Translations under genes and position numbers: made by a program
Part shown: positions 45,889 to 57,235 of the stretch, piece after piece
Layout of the letters: the number at the start of each line of letters is the position of its first letter
Numbering within the stretch: position 1 is the first letter of the stretch
From: Trichodelitschia bisporula
Taxonomy: Eukaryota; Ascomycota; Dothideomycetes; Phaeotrichales; Phaeotrichaceae
Length of the DNA: 64,000 nucleotides
NCBI GenBank assembly: GCA_010356995.1
Contig: ML996707.1
Span: 434,001-498,000 of the forward strand
Direction: 5' to 3'
The notes under the pieces: generated by a model
Seen by the model: only the letters and a program-made list of their open reading frames with translations
Database searches by the model: none
Told to the model about the DNA's origin: nothing

Positions 45889-46747
45889 TGGGAGATGCTT
45901 GGGATGTTAGAGCTGTCTGGAGCTGCTACTCCTTGCTTTACTTTCTCTCAGTGAGTTATACCCTTGGGTTCGGTTAGGCGCGGTTAGAGCAGGGGGCTCC
46001 TGCGAGGCATACAGGCGTTCAGGCATTGTTGAGGCAGTGAGGCACTTCAGAATCCGCTGAAACGACGCGATAGAGGAATTCAGGAGCAATAAAGCCATAC
46101 GCGCCTGATCTAACTCAGAGGATGCCATCATGAGGTGATCGTTGTGGTGCAAAATGATGCCCATAAGGCTGTGCAGGAGGCGCAGTTTGTAGAGAATGAC
46201 TGCGAACAGGCTGAGTCGGATATTTCGATTGGCTTTGATTGGCTGGTTGCAGCTCAGCCACCTTGTGCAGAGTTTAAAGATGCCTGACTTTGCTTAATGT
46301 TGCCTGACCTTGTTGGTGGCTCCGCGTTCAAGCAATCTGGTTCAATGCCACACCCGCTGCATGAGTATACCGGAGACTTCTCCGCACGCACATACCGATG
46401 CAAGGCGGCTGGAGTATCAGCCGGAGGCAATTTGAGGCCCTTTACCTTAACCACCTGGCGTAGATCGTGAGCTCACCTGAATGCGCCGCTGGGGGCGAAA
46501 TGAACGGCGAGGCAGACTGATGGGCAACTTCGCCTTCATCAGGAGTCATGATGGAAGCTGAATGCTGAAACTGTAATATCTAGTTGTGTATAAGAACAAC
46601 GCGTCCTCCACGAGGGAGTGGAATGCTAAACACTAGCTCACCAGTGAACAAAGGACACTTCATACCGATCCGCGTCACCAGCCTTGGTCACCGAACGACA
46701 GAAGCTGCTACCCAACCACTTGGCCTCCCCAACCACCAACTAATAAC
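45889..46747. other. Intergenic region
   Basis: Nothing coding is supported. The final 150 bp form a C-rich leader. Confidence 0.5.
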
Positions 46748-47827
46748 ATGGCTTCCTTCTCACTCATCACTCCCTCTCCCACCATCTGCTTTACCTCCCC
46801 CTCATCAACCCGACCATCCGCCCCCAGACAGAACACCATGTTGCGCTCCCTAAAGGATAGTTTCACCCGCCGCAACTCATCAAAGGGCGACTCTTTCCTG
46901 CGAAAGAATTCAGACACTCCAAACCCCGCCACCAAGCCGACACGCCGGCCAGGTACGTCCAACGCAGCGAGCTCGCACTCAAACACAGCTAACCCACCAG
47001 ACCGCCCAAACATGAACGCCTTCACAACCCCCACCAATGAACCCCCGCCCGCCTACACCCCGGCGGCAGCTCCCTTCCCCGGCAGCATCGCCCCCGCAAT
47101 GAACCCCGCCCCCGGCGCCTTGGCATCAAACCCCGCATCCACCACCGAAGACGATCGCTACGCCTTCCTCTCCACCTTCGACACCGTCTTCCTAATCGAC
47201 GACTCGGGGTCCATGGCCGGGCGCAGCTGGCGCGAAACCGCGCGCGCGCTCGAAATGATCACACCGGTGTGCGTCGAGCACGACGCCGACGGCATCGATT
47301 TGTACTTCCTGAATGCGCCGGACACGCCCTGGTACCGCAATGTGTCCGCGGCGTCTACGATACGGGAGATTTTCAGCTCCGTGCGGCCGCGCGGGGGGAC
47401 GCCGACGGGACAGCGCCTGAATGCGATTCTGCGCCCGTATTTGGCGCGGTATGCGGCGGATCCCGAGCGCACGAAGCCGTTGAACATTATTGTCATCACC
47501 GATGGCGAGCCGAGTGACGACGTTGAGAGCCCGCTGATTGCGGCGGCGAAGAAACTGGACCGTCTCGAGGCGCCGGCGTGGCAGGTTGGTGTGCAGTTTT
47601 TCCAGGTTGGGAATGAGCCTGGGGCGCGCGAGCATTTGAGGCAGTTGGATGATGATCTTGGGGAGCTTGCGGGCGATGACGATCTGAGGGATATGGTGGA
47701 TACGGTGCCGTATGCTGAGGGGATGGAGCTCAATGCGGAGCATATACTTAAGGTGCTCCTGGGGTCGGTGGTTAGGCGGTGGGATCGCAAGCGCTCGGCG
47801 GAGTTTCAGCGGACGCGGAGATCGTGA
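46748..47827 (+). CDS. von Willebrand factor A-domain protein
   Basis: An intronless frame of 359 codons. The ATG at 46748 has a strong context (AACATGG); an alternative at 46838 (MLRSLKDSF) would remove 30 Ser/Pro-rich residues. Residues 1-130 are disordered and basic to Pro-rich. From about 140 a vWA fold is evident: FDTVFLIDDSGSMAG has the DxSxS metal-binding motif, GGTPTG supplies the conserved Thr, and IIVITDGEPSDD the distal Asp, so the metal-dependent adhesion site is complete. The end is basic (RRWDRKRSAEFQRTRRS). No signal peptide is present, so it is probably cytosolic. Intracellular fungal vWA proteins of this kind lack a defined function. Confidence 0.85.
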   Translation: MASFSLITPSPTICFTSPSSTRPSAPRQNTMLRSLKDSFTRRNSSKGDSFLRKNSDTPNPATKPTRRPGTSNAASSHSNTANPPDRPNMNAFTTPTNEPPPAYTPAAAPFPGSIAPAMNPAPGALASNPASTTEDDRYAFLSTFDTVFLIDDSGSMAGRSWRETARALEMITPVCVEHDADGIDLYFLNAPDTPWYRNVSAASTIREIFSSVRPRGGTPTGQRLNAILRPYLARYAADPERTKPLNIIVITDGEPSDDVESPLIAAAKKLDRLEAPAWQVGVQFFQVGNEPGAREHLRQLDDDLGELAGDDDLRDMVDTVPYAEGMELNAEHILKVLLGSVVRRWDRKRSAEFQRTRRS

Positions 47828-48617
47828 GTGGTTTCCGCAGATTGAGGTGTCCCCTAGTCTTTTTTATTCGGCGTTGTGGGACGGTTGAGAGGCGTAACGG
47901 ACAGGTCGCTATTGGCACGGTAGAGGTTTCCTCCTCCCTGGAGGACATCACTTGCGGTTCCTATACGGTTATCATTCTTTTCCTTGTCGAGCTTTCTCGT
48001 TGGCCCGAAACCCTAAAACAGCCCGATAGATAGAGCATCACAGCTATTCGATGCTTAGGCAGTTAAATTTCCATTCCTTGACGAGCATTCTCTCTGATCC
48101 GAAAGCTTAGACGAAAACACGATAGACTGAACAGTGCAAGCATCCGATGCTCAAGCAGTTCAAATTTCATTCTTCAAATTTCATTCTTCAACGAGCTTTC
48201 TGTCTGACCCGAATGCTTGGACTAAAGCACGATAGACGGAACGCACAAGCATTCGATATTTGGACATTTGAATATCATGCCTCGACAAGGCACGCAACCC
48301 AGCCCACCAGCTCACCCTCGTTGGGTCCTAACCGCAAAACACTCGAAAAGTCATGCCCTTCCTGCTTGTGTGCTTTGAGGGCGAGGCAGGCCACAACCTT
48401 CTCGAGCGACCACTGGACAGGACCCAACCCTGCTGGCCCAATCCCACTCGGTAATGATAGACACCTAACCCGCCCGGGTATATTCTAACCAATGACAGTA
48501 ATGACAGACACGCTAGCCCGCTGGCTATTTACATCTCAGGAAGGACGGTTTCTGATAACCACCAACCCACCAACCCATCATTGCTTCCAATACTGCCCAA
48601 TCCGCTTATTCAACGCC
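47828..48617. other. Intergenic region with diverged tandem repeats
   Basis: No gene seen. The interval from 48023 to about 48290 is a diverged tandem repeat, listed separately. Confidence 0.5.
48023..48290. repeat. Diverged tandem repeat, unit about 100 bp, two and a half copies
   Basis: The junction motif ACGATAGACtGAACxxxxCAAGCATtCGAT occurs near 48023-48055 (degenerate), 48120-48150 and 48230-48258. Between junctions both units carry AAATTTC-CATTCTT, ACGAGC-TTCT-TCTGA-CCGAA and GCTTAGAC/GCTTGGAC. The second unit contains an internal near-duplication of TTTCATTCTTCAAA. Confidence 0.8.
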
Positions 48618-49145
48618 TCAGAGCGAAAAGAAAATCCTATAAAGCCAAAGAGCCGCGTTCACCGCGGCCAGCATCACGCTCATGAAGGCGCCGGTCGTAT
48701 CGATCTCGAGGAAAGCATCCGGCCCGGGAACCGCCTCCGGCTCGGGGGTATCCGAGTGCGGCTGCTCGCGCTGCTCGTCCTCGGAAAAGCCTTCGATAAG
48801 GCCGCGTTGGTGCCGCAGCATCGCCGCGGTCGGCGTAGTGCGCGAGGGCCCGCAACGCCGGTAGGCGCGGGGCGGACCTTGAGGAGTGGCGGACCGGTAA
48901 ACAGACACCGGGGGGACGAAGTCCGGGGGGGAAGGAGCGCGCGAGCGGACCGAGCGCGCGGACTGCGGAGGCGAGTCCCCGACCAGGGTGGAGGAGTCGG
49001 AGGAGTCGGAGGAGTCGGAGGTTGGCGGGGATGGGTAGGGAGAGCTAGGCCGAGGCGCTGGAGCTTGAGATTCAATAGTCTCCTGCTCCTCCTCGAGGAC
49101 TAGCCATTCAAAGACGCGCTGGTTGAAAGGAGTGTTCCGAGCCAT
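48618..49145 (-). CDS. Small Ser/Pro-rich, probably tail-anchored protein
   Basis: The frame is open upstream but the only good ATG is at 49145, giving 175 residues. It begins MARNTPFNQRVFEWLVLEEEQE, continues through a Ser/Pro/Asp-rich segment with DSSDSSDSS, and ends in a hydrophobic helix (AFMSVMLAAVNAALWLYRIF) two or three residues from the stop, the pattern of a tail-anchored membrane protein. I do not recognise a family. High GC and third-position bias support coding, but overlapping minus-strand frames keep confidence moderate. Confidence 0.55.
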   Translation of the reverse strand: MARNTPFNQRVFEWLVLEEEQETIESQAPAPRPSSPYPSPPTSDSSDSSDSSTLVGDSPPQSARSVRSRAPSPPDFVPPVSVYRSATPQGPPRAYRRCGPSRTTPTAAMLRHQRGLIEGFSEDEQREQPHSDTPEPEAVPGPDAFLEIDTTGAFMSVMLAAVNAALWLYRIFFSL

Positions 49146-49370
49146 ATTGGCGAATGGCTTGAGAACGAAGAGCGAGTTAAAAAGGCCCAAGGCCAATTTA
49201 TGCTCCTGCTTGAAGGGCCCCCGAGAGATGAAAAGAGGACACTTTTCGAAAGCAGAGGGGAGAGGTCAAGGTATTTTCAAGAGCCACTTCAAGATCTAAC
49301 CTGGTCGCCGATATCTCGTTACGGCTCTCCGCTCTCTAGGACGCGTAGGCACAGTCGCAGTGCTTGCGTC

Positions 49371-49808
49371 GTCGCAGGGACGGCCAGCATGGTAAGTTGA
49401 CGATGCGGACGCCATCCGGCCCGTTCGAGTCCCGATCTCCGAGATGCATATGCCAGGGAAAGTCGCAGAATCGTAGTGACTCACTGGTTGCAGGGACGCC
49501 AGCATGACACTGTGAATACGTAAGTTGACGATTTGGGGGAGCCGCTATGCCAGTTACAGCGCGTCTACGTACTCTGCCCACCGTGGATTAGGGACAGCAG
49601 GATGAGAAATCAACGACTTTGACTTTCGCCGCTGATATCAGGGTTTGGGAGGATGCAAATACTTGCTACATTATCATGCCATGGCTACGCAGCTTATCAC
49701 GCTTGTGACTACGAAGCTGCCATCATCGTCATCGCAGGGAACGGGGTACCGACCCGGCAGGCCGAGAGTTCAATGTGCGGTACGTTAAGTCGGCGATTTT
49801 GACTGCGA
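49371..49808. repeat. Three dispersed copies of a degenerate motif
   Basis: GCAGGGACGGCCAGCATGGT then AAGTTGACGAT at about 49373-49403; GCAGGGACGCCAGCATG followed after a gap by GTAAGTTGACGATTT at 49490-49534; and GCAGGGAAC followed after a gap by ACGTTAAGTCGGCGATTTT at 49733-49800. Confidence 0.6.
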
Positions 49809-52573
49809 CTTCGATGTTGAACCCCCGGATGCTTACGACGCGCGCGCGTTTAAGCTACAGGCCAAGAGCTAGAGTACCATGGAACGCTCTCTGTCTAAAG
49901 CTTGGCTCAACGGCTGTTAGCGCTTGCACCACAGACTGAATATAAATGGAGTTGATACCTCGGAGTTTGTGTAAAAGAATATCAGTCGACGGTGTAGCTG
50001 CAACTTGGGCGTCGAGCCCAGATTCCGCCGAGGCGCGGATATACTAGAACTAGCGACGGGTCCAAAGCTATGGAACCACGGTGCGTACTCTGTCCGGAGT
50101 GATGATGGGCCCGCTGACAGCGCCAATGTTGCAAAAGATGAGATTTCCAAACGGGCGAGAAATCGGAAGTCACAGTGCATGCGTCTTATGCGCGACCACA
50201 CGGGTATTCTCGGTGATTAAAACAGCGTCCTCGGCGTGTGATCTAGAACTTCAGGTACGAGTCATCCCGCTTAAGGTTAGGCAGTATCGTACGTCCATTG
50301 GCTAATTGTCCCCTCCCTCATGTGAATTTCAGCCTTCGTGAGGCTGAGAGTGGTCGTAGTGGGGATGGAGTAGTGGTCTAGAAACAATCCACGCCAGCCA
50401 GAACGCTATTCCAGCTTTGCACAGCTCACTACAACCAAAGTCAGAGAAGGGCAAAGTGCGCGTCAAGTCCTCACTGGCATCACTATACACTCCAGGCGGT
50501 AAGTCTCGGCGATATCACAGCCGGAGACACGTCGGCTCACCCCAGTGGGTCTGCTTTCCCGGAACCGGTGCATTGTCGTTCCTGTTGCGAGTGCGGCCTA
50601 GAACGAAGATGGTGATCGTACCCGCGGGGAGGTGACGCCTCAATCCTAACTTCGGGACCCGGTCAGCTTGGTCGAGAGTTTAAGGGACGATGTCGACCGT
50701 GAAGGTAAGCAAGTGACGTTGTCGCCCTGGTCTTTGAGGCTCAGTCGGCTAAGGCGCGGCTGGGGGCACTTGGCGGTACCATAGGCCGGTCGGGCCGGCC
50801 CATAGATGCGGAGCCGCAGCACACGAAGACAAAACGAAGGAAGCTTCGCCACTCACGCGACCGGATCCTCTCCCAAAATACCACCCCGCACCAACGCTAC
50901 GACATTCCGCATCCACTGCCCCGCACACCTAACCCGCCCCACGCGGACGACGACGAGGGCGACCGCACCCCGGGAAGCGCTCGCCTGTTATATACTGGTA
51001 AGCGCTATGCTCGTATCCCCTTTATTGAGTTGCCAAATATGGTACCCATGCTCCAAGCGCACCGGCCAATGGCACCGCTGTACGGGAACGGCGATGCCTG
51101 TCACGCGAGGGCGAGTACGGTACGGTAGAGACGCACGATCGGCCGTCGCCAGATGTCATGCTGCGCAGCTCGAGGTCGCTGCTGGGGTTTGTACGGTATG
51201 CACCGGAGCAGGATCCGGTGGGGCAGCTTGGGTGCGCGAGCGTAGGACTCGCCGTTCGTGTGCGCGATGAAGCGAGGAAGGTGGCAGTGCTGTGGTTGCA
51301 GCGGGCAAGAGATACTACTCGTATGCGTGCCGAGTGTGTTTGGCGGGGATGTTTGGTTAGGTGGTGCGATATTGGTGAGGATATGGGTGAGTTTGGTGTT
51401 GGCAAGTCGTTCAACACCCCTCCTCTGCGCGTCGTCTGCTCCTTTCTCCTCGCCGCACCGACACCGGCAGCTGTTTGGCCCAGGAGGCAAGCGCGCACCG
51501 ACCAGGAGTTGAGAACATTTTGATCACCCGAAAGCTTCATCTTCGGCCTCCTCCCACGCCGCAGAACAAAAACGCACACCGACCGCCCTTCGGCACCCAC
51601 CACCGGAACAAGCTTCGCAGCGGAACGCCGATGCAGCAAGAAAAAAAGAAGAAGGCCGGAAACTCGCTTGCCCCGCGCCATTGTGTCAGAGCAGCGGAAG
51701 CGCGCAGGCCCAAGCGGGAGAGTTGGTATCGGTGCAGGCTTGCAAAACCTGAGCCGCGCAGGGTAGGGGAGGTTGCTCGGGCTGCACGGCGTGTTTGGGG
51801 TGGAAACGGAACGGGTGGTGGTGGCGGCGGGCGTCAGTCTCTTGTCTCCTTTGTGGAACTCCGCACTCCGCTCCGCGATTCTCTTACCGTGCAAAGTTTG
51901 TACCGACCGGTACGGTGTGCGACCTCCTGCGTCGTGACAGCTGCAGCCAGCAGTATCACCGAGGGGGGAGGGTACCGGTGATATGTAGGAGAAGGGGAGG
52001 GAATGACATGTTGACGTCGGGTGTGTCTCTTGTCAACTTGTCTGACGGGGCCGAGCATTCGGTCTCTGGTTACGTATGGGCGACTCTCTCGTCTGGTTTT
52101 TGCCGCTCTTAATCCTCCACCGTCGCCGCGGACATCACGACGCCGCACCCCGCGAGGCTGCACGCCCTCTCCAGCCGCGGGCGCTGGGGCTACCGCCAGG
52201 GGCTGGGGGGGCCTGGAAGTGCTTGACTCTTGGTCTGCAGGAGGGCACGAGGTGAGTATGGGGCAACAATCGAAGAGGTCGGGGGAGAAGAGCCGTATCG
52301 AGCAGGTCTTGTTCTCTTCGCCGCGCTAGCAAGCTACTCCGTAGATGTCGTATTCCGGGGATGATGACCGACAACAACGACTACCTGGTAGATTGTCCAC
52401 AGCCTGATAGGCGGCGATCGTCAGGTCTCATTTCCTCTGTTCTCCTCTCTTCTAACCCCCGCATCACTCGTAGATTGTACGGTAGGGAAAGACAGAGAAC
52501 TGTCAGATCCATCTCTTCGTCTCTCCATAGGCATCATCATCCTTGGACGGCAGCGAACAGTTTCTAGCATCTT

Positions 52574-52599
52574 TCCCTCTCTCTCTCTCTCTCTCTCTG
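52574..52599. repeat. (CT)n microsatellite
   Basis: About a dozen CT units in non-coding sequence. Confidence 0.85.
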
Positions 52600-53751
52600 T
52601 ATCTCCATCCTCTCTCCAAGGAGCACGCCTCGTTTCGCCAACCGCCCGATGCCAATTTTTTGGCCCCCGCCAATGCCGTCCACTAGCGACGCCCCCGAAT
52701 CAGCCCGCGTCTACGGTAGTCCTTCACCCCCAGCATTACCACTTACAGTCCCCCGTGGCGCACCCCAAGCCCCATGAAAACTCCTTCTGAATGGCCAGTC
52801 CCCAAGCCCCAGGCTTCAGACTTCCCCAGGAACAAAAAGCTCCCCTGACTTCACCACACCTCCTCAGCCTAGCCTGGTCCTTAAGCAACCACCACACCAG
52901 CAACATACCCCCCCTTCGCCCCCCGTTCCCCCCCCCGCGAGCTCGCCTCTTTCTCCATCACCAACCGTAAATCCTGTGGCTTGGCCCCGTCCAAATTTCA
53001 ACTGCGTCGTGAATTGCTCGTGCGCCTAACTGTTACAGGCTGCTCCTGACCCTCTTCCCTGCCCGCACGATGCTCTCGCCTGCCCGCCTCAGCCAAACCT
53101 CGTACTCTGCCCTCCGTTTATCCCCTCATCCCCAGCGAACATCATTTAGCCTGGGCATCATGGCTCGTTTCGACCGTTCCCCAAGAAACTGCGAGAAGTG
53201 ATCCCATGCTCAACAGCCTCTCCTCCCATCAAAGTTTCGAATACTTGAACCCACCGCCTTGCCGCCTTCACGGCATACTCCCGCCCCCTCCCCCCACTGC
53301 CCGCCTTGTCCGCATTAGACTCCGCAAAACCCACACGGCTGAAGACGCCACAGCACCCTTAGCGACGCCTATCTGCCAACCTAATTTCCCCCCTCTCGCC
53401 GAATATAGCCTGCGCCAACGCCTTCTTATACCGGACTTCCAGCCTCGCAGCAGCGCCAAAGCACAGCACAGATCCTCCACCATCAGCCCACCGCGCACGC
53501 TACGCACGCCTCTCGCTTCTAGTGTCACTCGTTCAACCGCCGCCCAACGCCAGCGACCTGTACCACAGACCACCACGGCTCCCACCGCATCTACTGCACA
53601 AGACTCAATAAAACCACACTCACTCCCCGTCCCCCTGCTCGACCGCCAACCTTCTCGCAACTACATTCTTTCACCTCCCAAACGACACTAATTTTCGTCG
53701 CCGACCTTCGCTATCACCGCGTCCCTCGTTTCCACGCAACCTACAGCAACG

Positions 53752-54511
53752 ATGAAGTTCACAACCCTCCTCCTCCCGGTCTTCGCTGGCCTCGCCCTCG
53801 CTGCGACCTCCGCCCCCGCCCCCTCCCCGAGCGATTCCTGCGCCGCGGGCAAGATCCTCGGCATCAACGCCATGTGCGGCAACTCGCCCGTCGACTGCGG
53901 AAGCGGACGCTGCTGCCTCAAGGGGCAGAAGTGCGTATCCGGGTCGAAGGGCGTGCCTGCCTGCACGGATCCAGATCTCAAGGATGACAGCGGGTGAGCA
54001 GTCCCAACGACGTTGCACAAGCAACGTCATAATACATGAAGCAGGAAGTGCTAACCCAGCCTCCAGGAAGGGCCTCACCGTCAGCGCCGCCTGCTACGGC
54101 TCACCTTCGACGTCCAGCAGCAAGCCCACGGGCACCGGGTCCTCCACGGCCAAGCCGACCGACAGCAAGTCAGGTACATTTACGCACACCGGTTCCGGCC
54201 CCTCTCACCCGACCGGCGGGCCAGGCGGACCCCCGTCAGGCCCGTCGCACCCGGGCGATGGGACTCCAACGCCTTCCTTCCCCGGCGGCGCGTCCCCGAG
54301 CCACAGTGGCCCTCCCGGCCATGGGTTCCCCCCTTATTCCTTTACTAACTCGAGTGATACAGGCTCTGGTGCGTCTGGTACGACCGGTGGTGACAAGGGG
54401 AGCAAGACGGGCGGCGTGGTGCAGCAGACCACCAACGCGGCGCCGCGCAGCGTGCAGATGCAGGCGGCGGCGTTGTTGGCGGGTGTTGGTGCAGTTGCTT
54501 TCTGGCTTTAA
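53752..54511 (+). CDS. GPI-anchored cysteine-rich secreted protein
   Basis: Exons 53752-53993 and 54067-54511 give 228 residues. A signal peptide (MKFTTLLLPVFAGLALAATS) is followed by a compact domain with eight cysteines: SCAAG, AMCGN, DCGSGRCCLKGQKC, PACTD and, after the intron, AACYG. Residues 95-200 are Ser/Thr/Gly/Pro-rich, probably O-glycosylated, with repeats of GPSHPTG/GPSHPGD type. The C-terminus (NAAPRSVQMQAAALLAGVGA then VAFWL) is a small-residue site plus hydrophobic tail typical of GPI attachment. Expected place: outer plasma membrane or cell wall. The cysteine pattern is reminiscent of small fungal surface proteins but I cannot name the family. A 161-codon frame just upstream (53206-53691) is probably leader sequence. 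Confidence 0.85.
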
Positions 54512-55323
54512 GCGCAGTCTTTGAGGGTTACCTTGCGGTTTGACAACGAAAATTCGGCGCGTATTTGTCGGTCTTCGGAACAAAATCGCTGCTGTCTTTT
54601 GCGCGTTCGCATTTCGATGATATCATACTGGCGTCCTGTCCTTTGCGTTGGTGTTGTTTATATTCCCCCCTGGCTCTGTTCGGGCGGTAGCTGGTGAGGA
54701 GCGGAGTGCATGGTACCTTAATGTGTATATAATCGGGGGTCAATGTATATGACTGGTTGGACGATGGAGGAGAGATACTTTGGTCATATTCTGGAAATAT
54801 GTTGGCCTGCTGTCTTCAGCGGTTCCCAGCTGTTGCACTCCCGTTTTTCTGTCGTTCGTGTGTCTGGTGTCTTCTGATCGCTGCTCGCCTGCATGGATTG
54901 TCGTCGACCTTCCTATCGCGGTTATGCAGGTCCGTGGTACGCAATATTATGTGCAGGGCTGGGATCAGAGATTCCGAGTCTGGACCCCTCCCGCCAGCGA
55001 ATCTATGACTCCGATTCCGAAAATCGCCTGCAAAAATCCACAAACCAACGCTTTTATGAATTAGAATTAGTTAAGTGAAGAGTGACGTACCGCTCCGTCG
55101 ATGCTCCCTGTCGATAAACTTTCAAGACTGACGACAAGGCTGAGCCACGCCTATCGGTCGCAAAAGCGGCCCCACCGCTCGGGCACCCGCAGGCGCACCC
55201 AACCTCAACCCAATCCCCCCGCCTCCGGACCTCACCCCGGAACCCCAACCACAACCACATCCACATCCTTATCTACAGTGCATCATCATCTTTTTCAATT
55301 CACCAGCCACTATCGAAGTCCAC
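54512..55323. other. Intergenic region
   Basis: 3' end of the GPI-protein gene and promoter of the EBP-like gene. No gene seen. Confidence 0.5.
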
Positions 55324-56170
55324 ATGGCCACGGCGGCCCCCTCCTCCCCTGTCCCACACCCCTACTATCCGCCTTCAACGCTTCTGCCCAACTACGTGCC
55401 CAACAGCTGGCACTTTCTGACGCTGCTGGGCACGTTCGCAGCAGGATGCACGGCCGTGCTGGGCGTCGCGGGGCTGGGCGCGCGGAGCTTGAGGCCAGAC
55501 CTGCGAGGGTCGGAGTTGGCGACGGTGCTGTGGTTCGTGTTGTGTGAGTAGCTTGTTGGGTGCTAGTTCTAGTACAGCTGAGCTGATGCGAATAGCGGGG
55601 TGCATACATGTATTATTCGAAGGATACTATGTGTACAACTTTGACCGCATTGCTGGGGCTCAGGACCTGTTCGGTCAGCTGTGGAAGGAGTATGCGTATT
55701 CTGATAGCCGGTATTTGACGACCAATGTCGGGGTGTTATGCATGGAGGTTATCACCGTGGTACGTCCCGCAGCAAGGCCTAGGTTTGTGCAGACTGACGA
55801 TGAGATTTAGCTGCTCTGGGGTCCGCTGTGCTTCACTGTCGCGGCGATGATCGTCACTGATCACCCGCTTCGGTACCCACTGCAGGGCCTGGTGAGTCTG
55901 GGGCAGTTGTATGGCGATGTGCTGTACTATGTGACTAGCTTGACGGATCTTTACCTGCTGGGCGTGTCGTATTCAAGGCCAGAGCGGTTCTTCTTCTGGG
56001 TGTATTTTGTGGGATTGAATAGCTTTTGGCTCTTCATTCCGGCCCGGTTGATTTGGAAGAGTGTGAGGGAGACGGGGGAGTCGTTCGCGGTTAGACGAAA
56101 GATGGAGAGGACATTGAAGCGGGGAAGAGAGAGGTTGGAGTGGGAGAGGGAGGGGAAGAAGGTGCTTTAG
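55324..56170 (+). CDS. EBP: Emopamil-binding (EBP) family sterol delta8-delta7 isomerase-like protein
   Basis: Exons 55324-55543, 55596-55759 and 55811-56170 encode 247 residues, close to human EBP. The family shifts a sterol double bond from C8 to C7 in the endoplasmic reticulum. Key residues are in place: His78 and Glu82 in CIHVLFEGYY (human His76/Glu80), the Glu and Asp of LWKEYAYSDSRY (from residue 103), SLGQLYGDVLYYVT and Asn198 in FVGLNSFW (human Asn193). Four to five hydrophobic helices fit the EXPERA fold. The charged tail (RKMERTLKRGRERLEWEREG) is longer and more basic than in animals. Fungal ergosterol synthesis normally uses the unrelated ERG2 isomerase, so this protein may do something else; catalytic residues suggest it is active. 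Confidence 0.9.
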
Positions 56171-57235
56171 AATGGGCCGGTGATGGTGAGGCGTGCCCAT
56201 ATGGGTTGAATGCCGAAAAGTCAGCTCATACGTTCGTAAGGTGTCGGTGGCGACATCTTGCAAACGTTCCATGACGTGCTTTATGACCTCATGAACTGCT
56301 CTGTCTCTGATATTGAAGGCAAGCGCCTTCGACACTGTAGAACTACAGTCTTGAACTCTGATCTTAAGGCACCCGAACAAAGTGCTGGCAGCCGTGGTCC
56401 GCTAAAACGTCCGGGCAGGGCGGCCATGATTTTCAATTCGTCTCTCGACGTTGAGACACCAGATCAAATTTGCCTCGAATAACGGTTCTTATATCGAACA
56501 CCCCAACTAGAAGCTTACATATCGACTGAGATAGGCTGTTACCAGCAGGATATCGTCAATCTGATATATCTTCTATGACTATTTGCCAGAGATGTCCTGC
56601 CAATGTATGGCTGTAAATAGATAGGCTAGCGCCACAGTGTGCGGGTAGCCATGGTGACGATCGCAAGGCACAAGCAGGGGTGGCGAGCCTCAAACATCCC
56701 GGAAGGGAAAAAACAATGCTGACTCGCCATGATGCAGCACATCAATTCTCCATCTCATACTCTTTCCAGATGCGAAATAAATAATTGTTTGTGCGTATCT
56801 AATCGACGACCACAAACAACACGTCTATCTTCCAGCGGCCTCACAGACTCTGCGCTGTGAAGGCAAGTAAGCCCAGCAAAGGCAACTGCACCTCGCCGTC
56901 GTGGACCAACCGCATCGCTCGGCCCTGTGTACCTTTTCCTAGCGCTGCAGCGAAACCTCAACCTCACAATCTCCATCCATCCCCCACTCCAACTTCCGGA
57001 GAAACGACTTTCGAAGACCACATCCTTCTCTCTCCCGTGTTTGATGGGCCCATTCTTCCCGGGCACATCATAGCTATAATCTACGACCATTTCCACCCCG
57101 CCAACCCGCGAAACCCCACCCAAAACTACATGTAGCAAGGCAGTGAGGTGGGTAAACAAACGCTCCTTCCGGCTTTCTCTTCACCCCACCACAATTCCGT
57201 TCGCGATTCTGACCGTGCAATCATTTGTAGATTCC
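56171..57235. other. Intergenic region
   Basis: No gene supported. The frame leading into the next gene is open from 57143 but has no ATG before 57236. Confidence 0.5.

Larger units (their letters stand above)
49146..53751. other. Gene-poor stretch, about 4.6 kb
   Basis: No gene I can support. From 49371 to 49808 there are three degenerate repeats, listed separately. From 50.8 to 52.4 kb the sequence is GC-rich with long open frames on both strands, a sign of composition and not necessarily of coding. From 52.6 to 53.75 kb it is C-rich with CT tracts and is probably promoter and leader of the secreted protein at 53752. Confidence 0.45.

Noticed and set aside
49420-49445. GTTCGAGTCCC, resembling a tRNA B box
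   Set aside because: The flanking bases cannot form a T-stem, and no A box or acceptor stem is found upstream.
51022-51894. 290-codon minus-strand frame
   Set aside because: The composition (Arg/Ser/Pro/Thr) mirrors GC content, and frames on the other strand are just as open; no recognisable motif.
53206-53691. 161-codon Pro/Arg/Thr-rich frame
   Set aside because: Low-complexity translation of a C-rich leader just upstream of the GPI-anchored protein; no family match.
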